Positions 10,441 to 20,376 are shown, numbered from the stretch's first letter. The stretch is 64,000 bases of DNA from Corallium rubrum (GCA_964035015.1 OZ035997.1:23938834-24002833), one strand, 5' to 3'. Numbers and translations: made by a program. The notes: generated from the sequence alone by a model not told the origin.

Positions 10441-11530
10441 CTGTAATAATTAATATTAAAGGACAGAAATTAGCAATGTATGAGAAGAGTGCTTTAACTG
10501 CCAGGTTGGCTGGCTAGGTTACAGTCTCACTCTCATAAAGATAAAATTAATCATATTACTGATATTAATATTAAAACCATGAAATCTTCAAGATCAAATT
10601 TCCAGCATACACTAGTCCGTCCGATACACGTTTCATTGCAAAGCATCAATTCATTAACATGTTATAGATCAAATACAAGCAAACGCGAAGTCTAGCCCAA
10701 GAGTAAATCTATAAATTATCATAAAGACTATAATGATATTCAAATCATACAGTATAGTAGGGTTTCTTATCTCAGACGACCTCAGAGCGCATCACTGATT
10801 CACTGTATAAAACTCTCGCAATTGATATTTCGATATATATCTTTTTCAATCCTCTGTAAAAGGTCATCTTCAGTGCATAAAGCACTTGACGAAAGTTTCG
10901 CGAATATTTCATCATAAAGGTCTTGTAGGTATCCTTGCTATTGAGTGTTGGGAATATATGACTGAGAATATGCGCATGGCTTCGTAGAACCACAGAAGCG
11001 ATCGCTAACCATACTGATTATTCAGAAAGGCGCGTATCCTGCAAAATGACGTTTCAGCCTCTACACCAATCGTAAGTCGTAATTAGAGCAAAATTAGCCA
11101 ATCAGGAACGTTGAAAACCCAACCAACTTCGTCAAAATTTGACGAAGTTCACCTTCGTCAAATTCATCAAACCGAGAGCCTGCATCGCATTTGCGGCCTG
11201 GAAATGACTGTGAACCCGATCCTTGATTCTCCCATTATGTCCCGTGCATCCCACTGCTTCCCCTCGAAATCAGTCGTAGCTACAGAATGAGGCCTCGCGC
11301 GTAAGAAAAAGGAGAAACGCCAACGGGGAAATTTTTCTGGCCTGAACCGAAGCCTCTGTAGATAGGCATTTTAAGAATAGAACATACTCTTTCCTACTAG
11401 ATCATTATTTTTTATTTGCAGGATTTTATTTGTAAATTTTTGACAACGTGCAACAAACGAAAATTATATATTCACGTCAAATTTTCACTTCGTCGGGCGA
11501 CTTAGTTGACGTAGTCTAAATCCGCCCCTG
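9384..11530. mobile_element. Non-autonomous hAT-like element, copy 1
   Basis: Termini are CAGGGGCGGATCTAG and the inverted CTAAATCCGCCCCTG. The 5-bp duplication CATGA flanks it at 9379-9383 and 11531-11535. The right arm of the Polinton-derived element (about 22050) retains the empty site with a single CATGA. CAGGGG ends with a 5-bp duplication fit the hAT5 group better than standard 8-bp hATs (inference). Inside are a (TA)n tract at 10378-10436 and a 25-bp palindrome at 11125-11149. No transposase is encoded. Confidence 0.8.
11125..11149. repeat. 25-bp palindrome in the hAT-like element
   Basis: AACTTCGTCAAAA is followed by its complement up to GACGAAGTT. The palindrome recurs in the second copy near 58190. 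It lies a few hundred bases from the right end, and CTTCGTC motifs recur close to that end. A subterminal protein-binding site is possible. Confidence 0.6.
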
Positions 11531-11559
11531 CATGAAGCTATATAAGCTCGGACATTACG

Positions 11560-12245
11560 ATGTCAGCATCACACCTGGTCTGGTCAGCTAAGTTTGTTGG
11601 AAGGAATCTACACTTGTTCGAGACTTTAGAGAGAGATTTTGTTGAAAGCATTAGAAACCGTCGCACAATGGAATGTTTACACGGTGAACCTGCATCTTCG
11701 ACAATTACAGAGAAGGGTACGTTTTGGTTCTGTGGACAGAAACCTAGTTGCGAGTTCTTTTGCCCAGAAGAAGATTGCTATATGTTTGGAAAAGCCGTAG
11801 CCTCCTTCCATGAAAGTGGATGTATACATCCAAGGTGCTATGGCCATGGACGACTAGCACAGATGCGAATGGTTAAAGATAAAATGAAGCAGAGTTGTGG
11901 AAGACCATACTTTGTTTGCTCCGAACGTGGAAATCCCTGTTCGTTTTGGCAATGGGCTGATGTCTTCGAGGGTATCAAACCAATGTGTCGACATGGTCTG
12001 ATTTGTCGTAGTAGCAAAGTCAAGAAAGAAGGTGATAACCAAGGTCGTCTGTTTTACTCGTGTCCCAACGAGAGAAAAAACTGCTGTGACTTTTTCGAAT
12101 GGAAACCGGAAGAAGATCCCCCTGAACCATTCTCCACTGTTCTGTTTAGTATGCCACCATCTTACAGATATACAGCGGTTTATTACTTTGAAAGCGTTGC
12201 TACGCTTTCTGTTACTAAGTGTGATATTTGCATATTTATCCTCAG
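11560..12245 (+). CDS. Triple GRF-type zinc-finger protein, left arm (3' end cut by retrotransposon)
   Basis: The frame starts at ATG 11560 and runs into the 5' LTR at 12246, picking up four foreign residues before a stop at 12258. Three successive GRF-like modules are visible. Module 1 (about residues 38-72) begins CLHGEP and includes the WFCGQKPSCEFFC core. Module 2 (about 85-130) includes GRPYFVCSERGNPCSFWQW. Module 3 (about 140-180) begins CRHGLIC and ends with GRLFYSC and CCDFFEW. GRF fingers in cellular proteins (APE2, TOP3A, NEIL3, TTF2) contact single-stranded or unusual nucleic acid. A role in replicating the element's DNA is plausible but inferred. All three modules are intact in this copy, unlike the right-arm copy. 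Confidence 0.7.
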
Positions 12246-12548
12246 TGTTGCGAATTGAACGGGTTTGTTGTTTTTTATTTTGTTTTGTTGATTATTAAGG
12301 CTATATTATTGTAAGAGTTAAACATATCGGACACGTCATAGGTCATAGCTGTGACCTTATTAGGAGAGCCGCGGTGACCAATCAGAACGTTTAGTGAGAT
12401 CATGTGATTTTGGACAGATTGAGTGTTGAGAGTGTGGCCCAGACAATGTGACGAGGAGAGAATAAACTTTACTTTCGTTTTTATCGTGGTTTTATACTTT
12501 ACTTTTTTTTTTTGGTGTTTGGGGAAAGCGAGGCCCGGATTCCCGACA
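12246..12548 (+). repeat. 5' LTR of BEL/Pao element
   Basis: A 303-bp LTR begins TGTTGCG and ends CCCGACA (TG...CA). It matches the 3' LTR base for base as far as I can compare by eye, except for a 6-bp duplication (GGGCGA) present only in the 3' copy. AATAAA near 12470 may be the polyadenylation signal. Confidence 0.9.
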
Positions 12549-12555
12549 CTAACAG

Positions 12556-12572
12556 TGGCGACCCCGGCAGGA
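12556..12572 (+). other. Primer-binding site of the BEL/Pao element
   Basis: TGGCGACCCCGGCAGGA starts 7 nt after the 5' LTR. Its complement ends in CCA and reads into a T-stem-like CCTGC, as expected for a tRNA 3' end. Which tRNA is used (Arg or Ser type) is not settled. Confidence 0.6.
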
Positions 12573-12872
12573 TCTCAAACGGGTTTTGATTCGGAGTAGC
12601 GAAACATTTCAAAAGCGAAGCGGATTCCAGACAGACGGCGACTGTGTAAACAAACACGTTTTAACCTTTACAAGTGAGTGCGATTGGATTTTACCACGAT
12701 TGGATTTTACTACGATTGGATTTTTAATACCACAGTTGGGATGGTGAGTGATTACAGTTATTGAACGTTGGTCATTCTGAAACATTTTGGAGATTTACAT
12801 GTAACAGTATTTGTGGGCTAGTTGGTAATCAGTGTTTACATTGCTTTTATTTGCATAAATACGAACATAATA

Positions 12873-15800
12873 ATGAGTATTAATACGGAGAAATATACTA
12901 AGGTGTTAAAGCTTGCGGAAGCCAGCCTTGAAGAGATATCAGCCATTGTGGAGAACGGAGAGCAAGATCAAGAGATCGAATCATGTTACGAACAGGTCTG
13001 TGGGTTGATAAAGAAGCTTGAACTTTCTGTGGACAAGACAAAGGATGAGATGTTAGACGCAGACGTGTCACTGGAGCAGATAATGGAGTGGGCTAACTCC
13101 CAGAAAATTAACCTAAGAAGATTTCGTGATATGCGGTCAAAATTGAAACAGTTGTTGGTAGAGATACAAATCAAAGAAGATGAGAAGGCATTGACGAAGG
13201 AAGTGGAGAAACAACGCGCCATAAATGAGGAGACTGTACGAGCTCGAGTAAACGAACAGAAAGAGATTGAAGCAGTGGCAATTCGACAGATCGAGAGAGA
13301 AGAGGACTGGCTTAGACGCAAGTTGCAAATAGAGAAAGAAGCAAGGGAACAAACAAAGGAAAGCCATTCGCCAGCAACTACTACACAGGCCTTGAAACTC
13401 CAAAAGTATACCATTACTCCATTCACAGGTGACTTCAAAGACTGGATGCGTTTCTGGAACCAGTTTTCTGTTGAAGTAGATGGCTCTAGCATATCTGAAA
13501 TCAGCAAATTTAACTACCTACTTGAACTAACCAAAGGAAAACCTAGAGAGGACATCTTGGGCTTACCACACACCAATGAAGGCTACACAGAAGCAAAGCG
13601 TATTTTACTGTCAACGTACGGTAAAGACATCAAGGTTCACAAAGCATTAATCAAGGAGATTGAGAGTCTACATGCGATTACAAGTATCCACAAAACAGCA
13701 AGTATTCATGAGTTCTACAATAAGCTTTCTCGGGTGGTGAGAACACTTTCTACAATGAAAAAGTTGGATTCGGCACAAAGCACCGTGTACACGCTCATGG
13801 ATAAACTTGGGCCAGTCAGAGAAATACTAGCACAATCAGATGACAAATGGGAGGAGTGGAAACTGGAGGAACTCACAGAAAACCTACGAAAATATGTTGA
13901 AAGGAACCCACTGCACACAGGGGAAGAGGAGAAGCGCAACAACAACCTTCGAGATCGAAGTCGAGAAAAACTACTTATGGGCAATGGGCAACAAAACAGG
14001 AAAATCAATATGGGATGTGTCTATTGTGGCAATGAGAACCACAAAAGTTCAAACTGTGTGAAATACTTGAGTGTGGCAAGTCGTCGAGAGATTTTGAAAA
14101 GAAACAGACTTTGCTATAACTGTACAGGAAAGGGACATACTGCATCAAGCTGTAGGTCAAGGAACTGTACCAAATGTGGGCAGAAACACCACACCTCATT
14201 GTGCGAGGAACGCAAGTCTACCATGGGAGCAGATCAGTCAAAATCTACTACAGAGAACCTGAGTAAATCGTCCACAGAGAAGGTGGGACTGAGTGCATCA
14301 AGCAGTTCTACAACAACACTTCATCCAACTGTCAAGGCAAAGGTGAATGGTCATGAAGTTCGAATCATGATTGACACAGGAGCAAGCACTTCATATGTTT
14401 GCTCGGATCTAGTCACGAAGCTGTCACTCAGGCCAGTGCGTCGAGAGGAAAAGTGTATTGAGCAGATGTATGGGACTGTAACAAAGCGTGTGGACATTTA
14501 CCGACTCCACATCCAATCAACGGTGGTGGACAACTTTGGTCTGGATGTTGACTGCATCAATGCAGAGAAAGGAGTTCTTACTTACTTACCCAATCCTAAA
14601 GTCAAAGTTCTGAAAGAGCAGTCCAGACGACTTAAGCAGCTACAATTTTGTGAGGAAGAAACAACCGACAAGTACCTACCTGTACACGTTATTCTTGGAG
14701 CTGCTGATTACCAGAGAATACGGTCAACAGAACAGCCTATCCTTGGTGAAAATCCAGATAAAGATCCAGGGGCAGAGTTCACGATGCTGGGATGGGTATT
14801 GTATGGTAAAAGTGTTTCCAATAATTCACCTGAGGAAAAGGGGTTCTTCTTAAATTCCAGCCAGAGTGAGTTCGAGAGATTGTGTTCAGTCGATGTGTTA
14901 GGCCTGGTAGAACCACCAGAAAACGAATCCAAGTTTCACGAAGATTTTAGTGAACACTTGCACCAAACAGAAGGAGGATTTTATGAAACACAGCTTCCGT
15001 GGAAACCAGATCATCCAAAACTACCAGTGAACAGAGAGCTAACGGCAGCACGATTGAGGAGCACAACAAGACGACTGGAGAAGGTTGGTAAGTTAGCTGA
15101 GTACCACATGGTCATGGAAGAACAGCTTCAAGAGAGGATTCTTGAACCAGTACCTTTAAAGCCAACGGGGGAGGTGGTACACTACATTCCACACCAGCCA
15201 GTAATTCGAGAAGAAGCTGAGTCAACGAAACTTAGGATTGTGTATGACTGTTCAGCAAAGCAAGTTCCTCAACTTCCATCTTTGAATGACTGTCTTGAGA
15301 CAGGACCAGCCTTACAACCACTACTGTTTGACATTCTTTTGAGGAATCGAATGAGGAGCCATTGTGTTACTGGAGATATAAAGAAAGCATTCTTACAGAT
15401 AAGGATAGATGAGCAAGACCGGGATGCTCAGAGAACGTTGTGGTACAATAACCTGACGGACATGCAAATAGTCGAATATCGGTTCACAAGAGTGATCTTC
15501 GGAGCAGCACCAAGCCCTTACATCTTGGGTGCCACCTTACAGAAACACGTCAAGCAGTTCCAAACGGAATATCCAGAAACAACAAAAGCCTTGCTAGAAG
15601 ACACCTACGTGGATGACGTTCAGAGCGGAGGAGATTCAGTTGGTGAACTAGAAAAGTTCAAAGAAGAAGCTACGACAATCATGAAAAAGGGAGGCTTTAC
15701 CCTACACAAGTGGCACAGCGACGTCGCAGCCTTGGAATCTAAATCAGACCAGAACGTCAAAGACGATCAAAACCAAGAGATGGTGACCAGACCCATCGAA

Positions 15801-18257
15801 GAGTCAAGTAAAACAACCAAGATCCTGGGAGTTCCTTGGGATAAGAGTACTGATGTCCTTCATGTGGACTTCGAACCTTGCCTTCGCACAGCTTTGCCAT
15901 TGACCAAACGAAAGATCTTAGCAGCGATAAACGGTGTATACGACATACTTGGTTGGGCATCTCCTGTAACAATCACCGGGAAGATCCTGTTCAGCGAGCT
16001 TTGTTTGCATAAGATTTCTTGGGATGAGCAAGTATCCGATGACATAGAACAACGATGGAACATGTGGGCTAAAGGACTCCGCGATTGCAGAAGGATCACC
16101 ATACCTCGAAGCGTTGTGAATCGCAAGAAGGAGCAACTATCTCTACACGGTTTTGCAGATGCCAGCAAATTAGCAGTTTGTGCAGCAGTGTATGTTCAGG
16201 CAGCGTATTCCAGTGGAAAGACGAGCCAGAACTTGCTTGTCTCAAAGGCTCGCGTAGCTCCGAAGAACGTTTCCATACCACGCCTTGAACTCGTTGCAGC
16301 TCATACCCTCGCAAAGCTTATTAGTCATGTAAATCGGACTCTCAGTTCTTACGATATTTGGAGAAATCATTTATGGTCAGACAGCACGACAGTACTACAC
16401 TGGTTAGCAAACAGGGGAACATGGTCAAAGTATGTGAGGAACCGAGTAAAAGCAATTCAAGATCTGGGAGACTTCACGTGGCGTTACGTACCAACGGATC
16501 AAAATCCGAGCGATTTGGGGACACGAGGAGTCGCACCAAAGAAGTTGGGAGATTTTTGGTTGAAAGGTCCGGAGTGGCTGGCGGACAGATCAGTATGGCC
16601 AAGTCAACCTGAGATTACAGAAACCGAAGAGGCCTCATCTGAAGCCTTGTCAAAAAAGAAAGAGAAAGTACTTCTGGAACAAGACGGGGGAGTATCGAAC
16701 AACAGGAAGGAATGGGCAAATACAATGCTGAGAAAGCACAACTACTGGAAGATTCTTCGAATTACTGCCTTTATGATGAGATTCGTGCACAATTGCCAAC
16801 AAAACGTGAAGCGCAAAGGACCACTAACCACAGAAGAGATCGCAGCAGCTGAAAATCGGTGGTTGAAAATCGCACAGGAAGATGGAGAAATGCAGTGTAC
16901 TTTTGAACTAAAGAAGGACAACCTCGAACTGTGGAGATGTCATGGTCGCGTTACTGGCTACCATCCTGTATTCATACCCCGTAAGCATCCACTTGCAAAG
17001 CTGATCATTGAACGTTGCCATGAGGAAACATTACACGGAGGAGTACAAGCCACTATGTGCAAAGTTCGAGAGCGATACTGGATTCCTCAGCTGCGGCGGA
17101 TGTCAAAGTCGGTACGGTTCGAGTGTAACAGATGCAAGAAGCTGAGAGCCAAAGCGTTGCCTTCTCCGACCACTTCCGCACTGCCGACGTTCCGAACCGA
17201 ATTTACAGATCCATTCTCCACCACTGGAGTTGATTTTGCGGGACCCATGTATTACAAGACGCAGAAGAAAGAAATCGGGAAAGCCTACGTCGTCCTATTC
17301 ACGTGTGCTAGCACGCGAGCTGTACATCTCAGGCTGTGCAAGGATCTCACCACAAATGAGTTTAAAAGATCACTGAAAGAGTTTGTCGCAAGGCGAGGCT
17401 TGCCAAAACAAATGGTGAGTGATAATGCAAAAACATTCGTGGCCGCGAAGAAATGGTTGGAAACCTTACAGAGTGATGACGAGATCAATAACTACGTAGC
17501 AGACAAGTCGATCCAGTGGAAATTTAACCTATCACGAGCTCCCTGGTGGGGAGGATTTTTTGAACGATTGATTGGAATCATGAAGTCAGCGTTATCAAAG
17601 GTCATTGGAAAAGCTATGCTTACTTTTGCAGAACTTGAAGAAACCTTGTTAGACGTTGAGTGCTTTATGAACAATAGACCACTCGTATATCTTGGAGAAG
17701 AAATCGAAGGCCGAGCGGTAACGCCAAACATTCTGCTCAGAGGTGAACCAGTAACATTTCTGGAAGAAAACATCGAAACATTGGGAGACGAAGCAGACGT
17801 GACACGGCGGATAAAATATTTAAAGCGTTGCCGGGAGCAGTTACGAAAACGGTGGATCAACGAATATCTGCATGCACTGGATGAGAAACAGAAACGAACC
17901 TCGAATGGAAATGAATCTAAGCTGGAACCGGGACGAGTTGTCTTGATTAAGGATTCATTGAAGAACAGTGCACAGTGGAGAATTGGACGAATCGAAGGGA
18001 AGATATTTGGAAAAGATGGAGTTGTAAGAGGATACAAAGTGCGAACCGGTAATGGATACCTAGTGGAGAGACCAGCACAGCTCGTGGCTGATTTGGAAAT
18101 CGGGGGTGAATCTACGAACACAAATACATGTCGGAAAGCGACAAAATTAAATCCTGACGCGAAGGAATTCTTACCGAGAGTAACCGTACGAAAGGCAAAA
18201 GAAACTGCTCGAAATAGAATGGTCGGTATTGCACTGAACGAACTAGAGGAAGACTAG
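12873..18257 (+). CDS. BEL/Pao Gag-Pol polyprotein
   Basis: One frame of about 1,790 codons is taken from ATG 12873, because the 17 codons upstream have no ATG. Positions below count from the frame's opening at 12822. An acidic and basic coiled-coil region spans about 30-185. A Gag domain of the DUF1759 type starts at 198 (FTGDFKDWMRFW). Three CCHC/CCHH knuckles lie at about 398, 431 and 449. The aspartic protease motif IDTGAS is at about 517. Reverse transcriptase has GDIKKAFLQI at about 851 and YVDD at 929. RNase H is at about 1108 (GFADAS). The integrase HHCC region spans about 1400-1440. The DDE residues are in VDFAGP (1470), VSDNAKTF (1532) and FFERLIG (1580). A C-terminal DUF5641-like domain lies at about 1706-1750. 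No stop or frameshift is seen, so this copy may be active. The single-frame layout and domain order are typical of BEL/Pao. Confidence 0.95.
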   Translation: MSINTEKYTKVLKLAEASLEEISAIVENGEQDQEIESCYEQVCGLIKKLELSVDKTKDEMLDADVSLEQIMEWANSQKINLRRFRDMRSKLKQLLVEIQIKEDEKALTKEVEKQRAINEETVRARVNEQKEIEAVAIRQIEREEDWLRRKLQIEKEAREQTKESHSPATTTQALKLQKYTITPFTGDFKDWMRFWNQFSVEVDGSSISEISKFNYLLELTKGKPREDILGLPHTNEGYTEAKRILLSTYGKDIKVHKALIKEIESLHAITSIHKTASIHEFYNKLSRVVRTLSTMKKLDSAQSTVYTLMDKLGPVREILAQSDDKWEEWKLEELTENLRKYVERNPLHTGEEEKRNNNLRDRSREKLLMGNGQQNRKINMGCVYCGNENHKSSNCVKYLSVASRREILKRNRLCYNCTGKGHTASSCRSRNCTKCGQKHHTSLCEERKSTMGADQSKSTTENLSKSSTEKVGLSASSSSTTTLHPTVKAKVNGHEVRIMIDTGASTSYVCSDLVTKLSLRPVRREEKCIEQMYGTVTKRVDIYRLHIQSTVVDNFGLDVDCINAEKGVLTYLPNPKVKVLKEQSRRLKQLQFCEEETTDKYLPVHVILGAADYQRIRSTEQPILGENPDKDPGAEFTMLGWVLYGKSVSNNSPEEKGFFLNSSQSEFERLCSVDVLGLVEPPENESKFHEDFSEHLHQTEGGFYETQLPWKPDHPKLPVNRELTAARLRSTTRRLEKVGKLAEYHMVMEEQLQERILEPVPLKPTGEVVHYIPHQPVIREEAESTKLRIVYDCSAKQVPQLPSLNDCLETGPALQPLLFDILLRNRMRSHCVTGDIKKAFLQIRIDEQDRDAQRTLWYNNLTDMQIVEYRFTRVIFGAAPSPYILGATLQKHVKQFQTEYPETTKALLEDTYVDDVQSGGDSVGELEKFKEEATTIMKKGGFTLHKWHSDVAALESKSDQNVKDDQNQEMVTRPIEESSKTTKILGVPWDKSTDVLHVDFEPCLRTALPLTKRKILAAINGVYDILGWASPVTITGKILFSELCLHKISWDEQVSDDIEQRWNMWAKGLRDCRRITIPRSVVNRKKEQLSLHGFADASKLAVCAAVYVQAAYSSGKTSQNLLVSKARVAPKNVSIPRLELVAAHTLAKLISHVNRTLSSYDIWRNHLWSDSTTVLHWLANRGTWSKYVRNRVKAIQDLGDFTWRYVPTDQNPSDLGTRGVAPKKLGDFWLKGPEWLADRSVWPSQPEITETEEASSEALSKKKEKVLLEQDGGVSNNRKEWANTMLRKHNYWKILRITAFMMRFVHNCQQNVKRKGPLTTEEIAAAENRWLKIAQEDGEMQCTFELKKDNLELWRCHGRVTGYHPVFIPRKHPLAKLIIERCHEETLHGGVQATMCKVRERYWIPQLRRMSKSVRFECNRCKKLRAKALPSPTTSALPTFRTEFTDPFSTTGVDFAGPMYYKTQKKEIGKAYVVLFTCASTRAVHLRLCKDLTTNEFKRSLKEFVARRGLPKQMVSDNAKTFVAAKKWLETLQSDDEINNYVADKSIQWKFNLSRAPWWGGFFERLIGIMKSALSKVIGKAMLTFAELEETLLDVECFMNNRPLVYLGEEIEGRAVTPNILLRGEPVTFLEENIETLGDEADVTRRIKYLKRCREQLRKRWINEYLHALDEKQKRTSNGNESKLEPGRVVLIKDSLKNSAQWRIGRIEGKIFGKDGVVRGYKVRTGNGYLVERPAQLVADLEIGGESTNTNTCRKATKLNPDAKEFLPRVTVRKAKETARNRMVGIALNELEED

Positions 18258-18295
18258 TTGTATAATATTAAAGCTGCACTGTATGACACTTTAAT

Positions 18296-18305
18296 AGGGG
18301 GAGAG
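18296..18305 (+). other. Polypurine tract of the BEL/Pao element
   Basis: AGGGGGAGAG lies immediately before the 3' LTR and would prime plus-strand synthesis. Confidence 0.75.
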
Positions 18306-18614
18306 TGTTGCGAATTGAACGGGTTTGTTGTTTTTTATTTTGTTTTGTTGATTATTAAGGCTATATTATTGTAAGAGTTAAACATATCGGACACGTCATA
18401 GGTCATAGCTGTGACCTTATTAGGAGAGCCGCGGTGACCAATCAGAACGTTTAGTGAGATCATGTGATTTTGGACAGATTGAGTGTTGAGAGTGTGGCCC
18501 AGACAATGTGACGAGGAGAGAATAAACTTTACTTTCGTTTTTATCGTGGTTTTATACTTTACTTTTTTTTTTTGGTGTTTGGGGAAAGCGAGGGCGAGGC
18601 CCGGATTCCCGACA
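18306..18614 (+). repeat. 3' LTR of BEL/Pao element
   Basis: A 309-bp copy of the 5' LTR, longer only by a 6-bp internal duplication near 18592. It is followed by TCAG, the target duplication. Confidence 0.9.
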
Positions 18615-18937
18615 TCAGTGCACGTGCAGGAGACAAAAGAGAAACTCATTAGGAGCAATTATGAGGATTAGGCAAGTCTAGGCGAGAAAGTCATTAACAA
18701 CACGCGTACATGTAATACAGAATTTAAACTATTTTATTGAGAAATATATCTTTACACAAAAAACTCTTGATTATTTAGTGATCTATCGGTAACACTAGCA
18801 TATGGGCATACAGTTAATCTTTATCGTGTTCGGAATCTTCTTCGGAGGAAGTTTCTTCGTTTTCGCTCTCTGTTTCTTCTTCTGCCTGCGCCAACATTGT
18901 CAGCACTCGAACATTTTCGATAAGGTTTTTGTCAATG

Positions 18938-19219
18938 TTAATGTCGGCGAGTCCTTTTACAAATACATTTAGACCAGCTCAGTGGTTCGGGAATTCCTGA
19001 GACGTAAGGTGATACGCAGTATTCTACCAATTCGGCTATTTTTGTGTTTGGTATAGTTCTTCCTTGATACACAATTTCTCCTTTGGGATTCCATGTTAAG
19101 TTGACATAGGACGCGAGTAAACTATTCAGCAAAGAAGACGCTGTCGCTTCATCGACTCCGTAGTCAAAGTGTGACAGTATTTCTTTAACACGAAAATCAT
19201 CATGTAATCTTTCTCCCAT
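18938..19219 (-). pseudogene. Small Polinton-type gene, left arm, frameshifted
   Basis: A 93-codon frame starts at ATG 19219. The coding signal then continues in another frame to about 18815, ending in a Glu/Ser/Asp-rich acidic tail. This indicates a small indel near codon 85. The right arm carries the identical break. The protein has no recognised domain. It follows the 105-residue gene with a 44-bp gap in the same direction, so both probably belonged to one transcription unit of the parental element. Confidence 0.6.
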
Positions 19220-19263
19220 CGTGTTCAGGGTTCGAATGAGGGTCTTTACAAAATATCGTTCTT

Positions 19264-19581
19264 TTATATTAGTTCTGCGAGTCCGTCTAAAACACGACCA
19301 AGTAAGACATCAAGAAATCCTGCACCTTTTTGAACCAGTATCTCCTTTTTTCTCATAAAACTACTTCGGGGACTAGCCAAAGTTGATATGTCGTCGCTAT
19401 AAGGCTTAACGTCTTCAAGCAAAGCAGGTGATAATTGATATTGCATTGACCAAAAATTAAACATACAATCACAAATGCATCTAATTTGCTCGGGGCTTGC
19501 AGTCTCCAACAGAGCTCGCTGTTGAATAGGTTCACTTGTACATAAAAGTTCAAGAAACGGTTTGTGCTTTTTGGTCAACAT
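19264..19581 (-). CDS. 105-residue Polinton/adintovirus-type small protein, left arm
   Basis: ATG 19581 opens an intact 105-codon frame. The N-terminal half is helical with a Cys-rich stretch (CICDC), and a basic linker precedes KEILVQKGAGFLDVLL. A basic patch followed by LVQxGxGFL and a hydrophobic C terminus is the pattern I associate with a small conserved protein accompanying Polinton and adintovirus-like elements in aquatic invertebrates. A virion or membrane-active role is only inferred. The right-arm copy is nearly identical. Confidence 0.6.
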   Translation of the reverse strand: MLTKKHKPFLELLCTSEPIQQRALLETASPEQIRCICDCMFNFWSMQYQLSPALLEDVKPYSDDISTLASPRSSFMRKKEILVQKGAGFLDVLLGRVLDGLAELI

Positions 19582-19637
19582 CTCTATTTGACAGTCAGTG
19601 TCTAAATGAGGAAAACGCTACCAAAATACACATTTTA

Positions 19638-19818
19638 AGAGGAGGAGGAGGAGGAGGAGGAGGAGGAGGAGGAGAAAGAGGAGGAGGAGGAGAAAGAGGA
19701 GGAGGAGGAGGAGGAGGAGAAAGAGGAGGAGAAAGAGGAGGAGGAGGAGGAGAAAGAGGAGGAGAAGGAGAAAGAGGAGGAGGAGGAGGAGGAGGAGGAG
19801 AAAGAGGAGGAGGAGGAT
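19638..19818. repeat. (GGA)n / (GGAGAAAGA) low-complexity tract, left of centre
   Basis: About 180 bp of purine triplets with interspersed AAAGA separates the left arm from the unpaired centre. Its complement lies at 20107-20319. Read on the minus strand it extends the ATPase frame as proline/leucine/serine repeats, which is an artefact. Confidence 0.9.
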
Positions 19819-20044
19819 TAATCGTAGTTTGGGCGTTTTCCAGCAGCGTTTTTACCCATACTGTTTTACCACTCTGAGTACACCCTGCGACAATGCAAGT
19901 AAATGGATGCTGCATGACTGTTGCTCCATTGATAACTGGGGAAACATGCCCCGTATTACTTTCCTGATGGGAATTTTTAATATGGCGTTGCATGTTGAAT
20001 AGTGTAGAAAACGTTTTTCCACAAGTGCTGCAGACATAAGACAT
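19819..20044 (-). pseudogene. Fragment of C2H2 finger plus P-loop ATPase (Polinton packaging-ATPase type)
   Basis: ATG 20044 opens a frame with a C2H2 finger (CSTCGKTF followed by HIKNSH) at about residues 4-27. A Walker A motif, AGCTQSGKT, lies at about 52-60. The frame then dissolves into the triplet repeat at a run of proline codons after NAQTTINPPP. Walker B and the rest of the ATPase are missing. A P-loop ATPase of FtsK/HerA or A32 type packages DNA in Polintons and related viruses; the assignment is by context and motif. This is the only single-copy coding remnant of the element. Confidence 0.6.
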
Positions 20045-20106
20045 GTTCACTCGTTGAACAGCATGAGCAGAATGAATATTTCTGGATAATGTCTTATTAT
20101 TTATTT

Positions 20107-20319
20107 CTCCTCCTCCTCCTCTTTCTCCTCCTCCTCCTCTTTCTCTTTCTCCTCCTCCTCCTCTTTCTCCTCCTCCTCCTCCTCCTCCTCTTTCTCCTCC
20201 TCTTTCTCCTCCTCCTCCTCCTCCTCCTCCTCTTTCTCCTCCTCTTTCTCCTCCTCCTCCTCCTCCTCCTCTTTCTCCTGCTCCTCCTCTTTCTCCTCCT
20301 CCTCCTCCTCCTCCTCCTC
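20107..20319. repeat. (CCT)n / (TCTTTCTCC) low-complexity tract, right of centre
   Basis: Pyrimidine triplets with TTTCT interruptions, the inverse of 19638-19818 but slightly longer. The tract borders the right arm at TTAAAATGTG. Confidence 0.9.
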
Positions 20320-20376
20320 TTAAAATGTGAATTTTGGTAGCGTTTTCCTCATTTAGACACTGACTGTCAAATAGAG

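Larger units (their letters stand above)
12246..18614 (+). mobile_element. Full-length BEL/Pao LTR retrotransposon
   Basis: The element has two near-identical LTRs, a primer-binding site, one long gag-pol frame, a polypurine tract and the 4-bp target duplication TCAG (12242-12245 and 18615-18618). The right arm of the host Polinton-derived element near 21340 shows the unoccupied site. An uninterrupted reading frame and matching LTRs imply a recent insertion. It interrupts the 3' end of the left GRF-finger gene. Confidence 0.93.

Noticed and set aside
12986..13507. Long antisense frames across the BEL/Pao gene
   Set aside because: Shadows of the gag-pol frame with no domain.
20089..20340. Leu/Phe-rich 83-codon frame, and Gly/Arg/Glu or Pro/Ser frames at 19536-20050
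   Set aside because: Direct translations of the CCT/GGA triplet repeats; only the part of the minus frame at 19819-20044 has real coding content.
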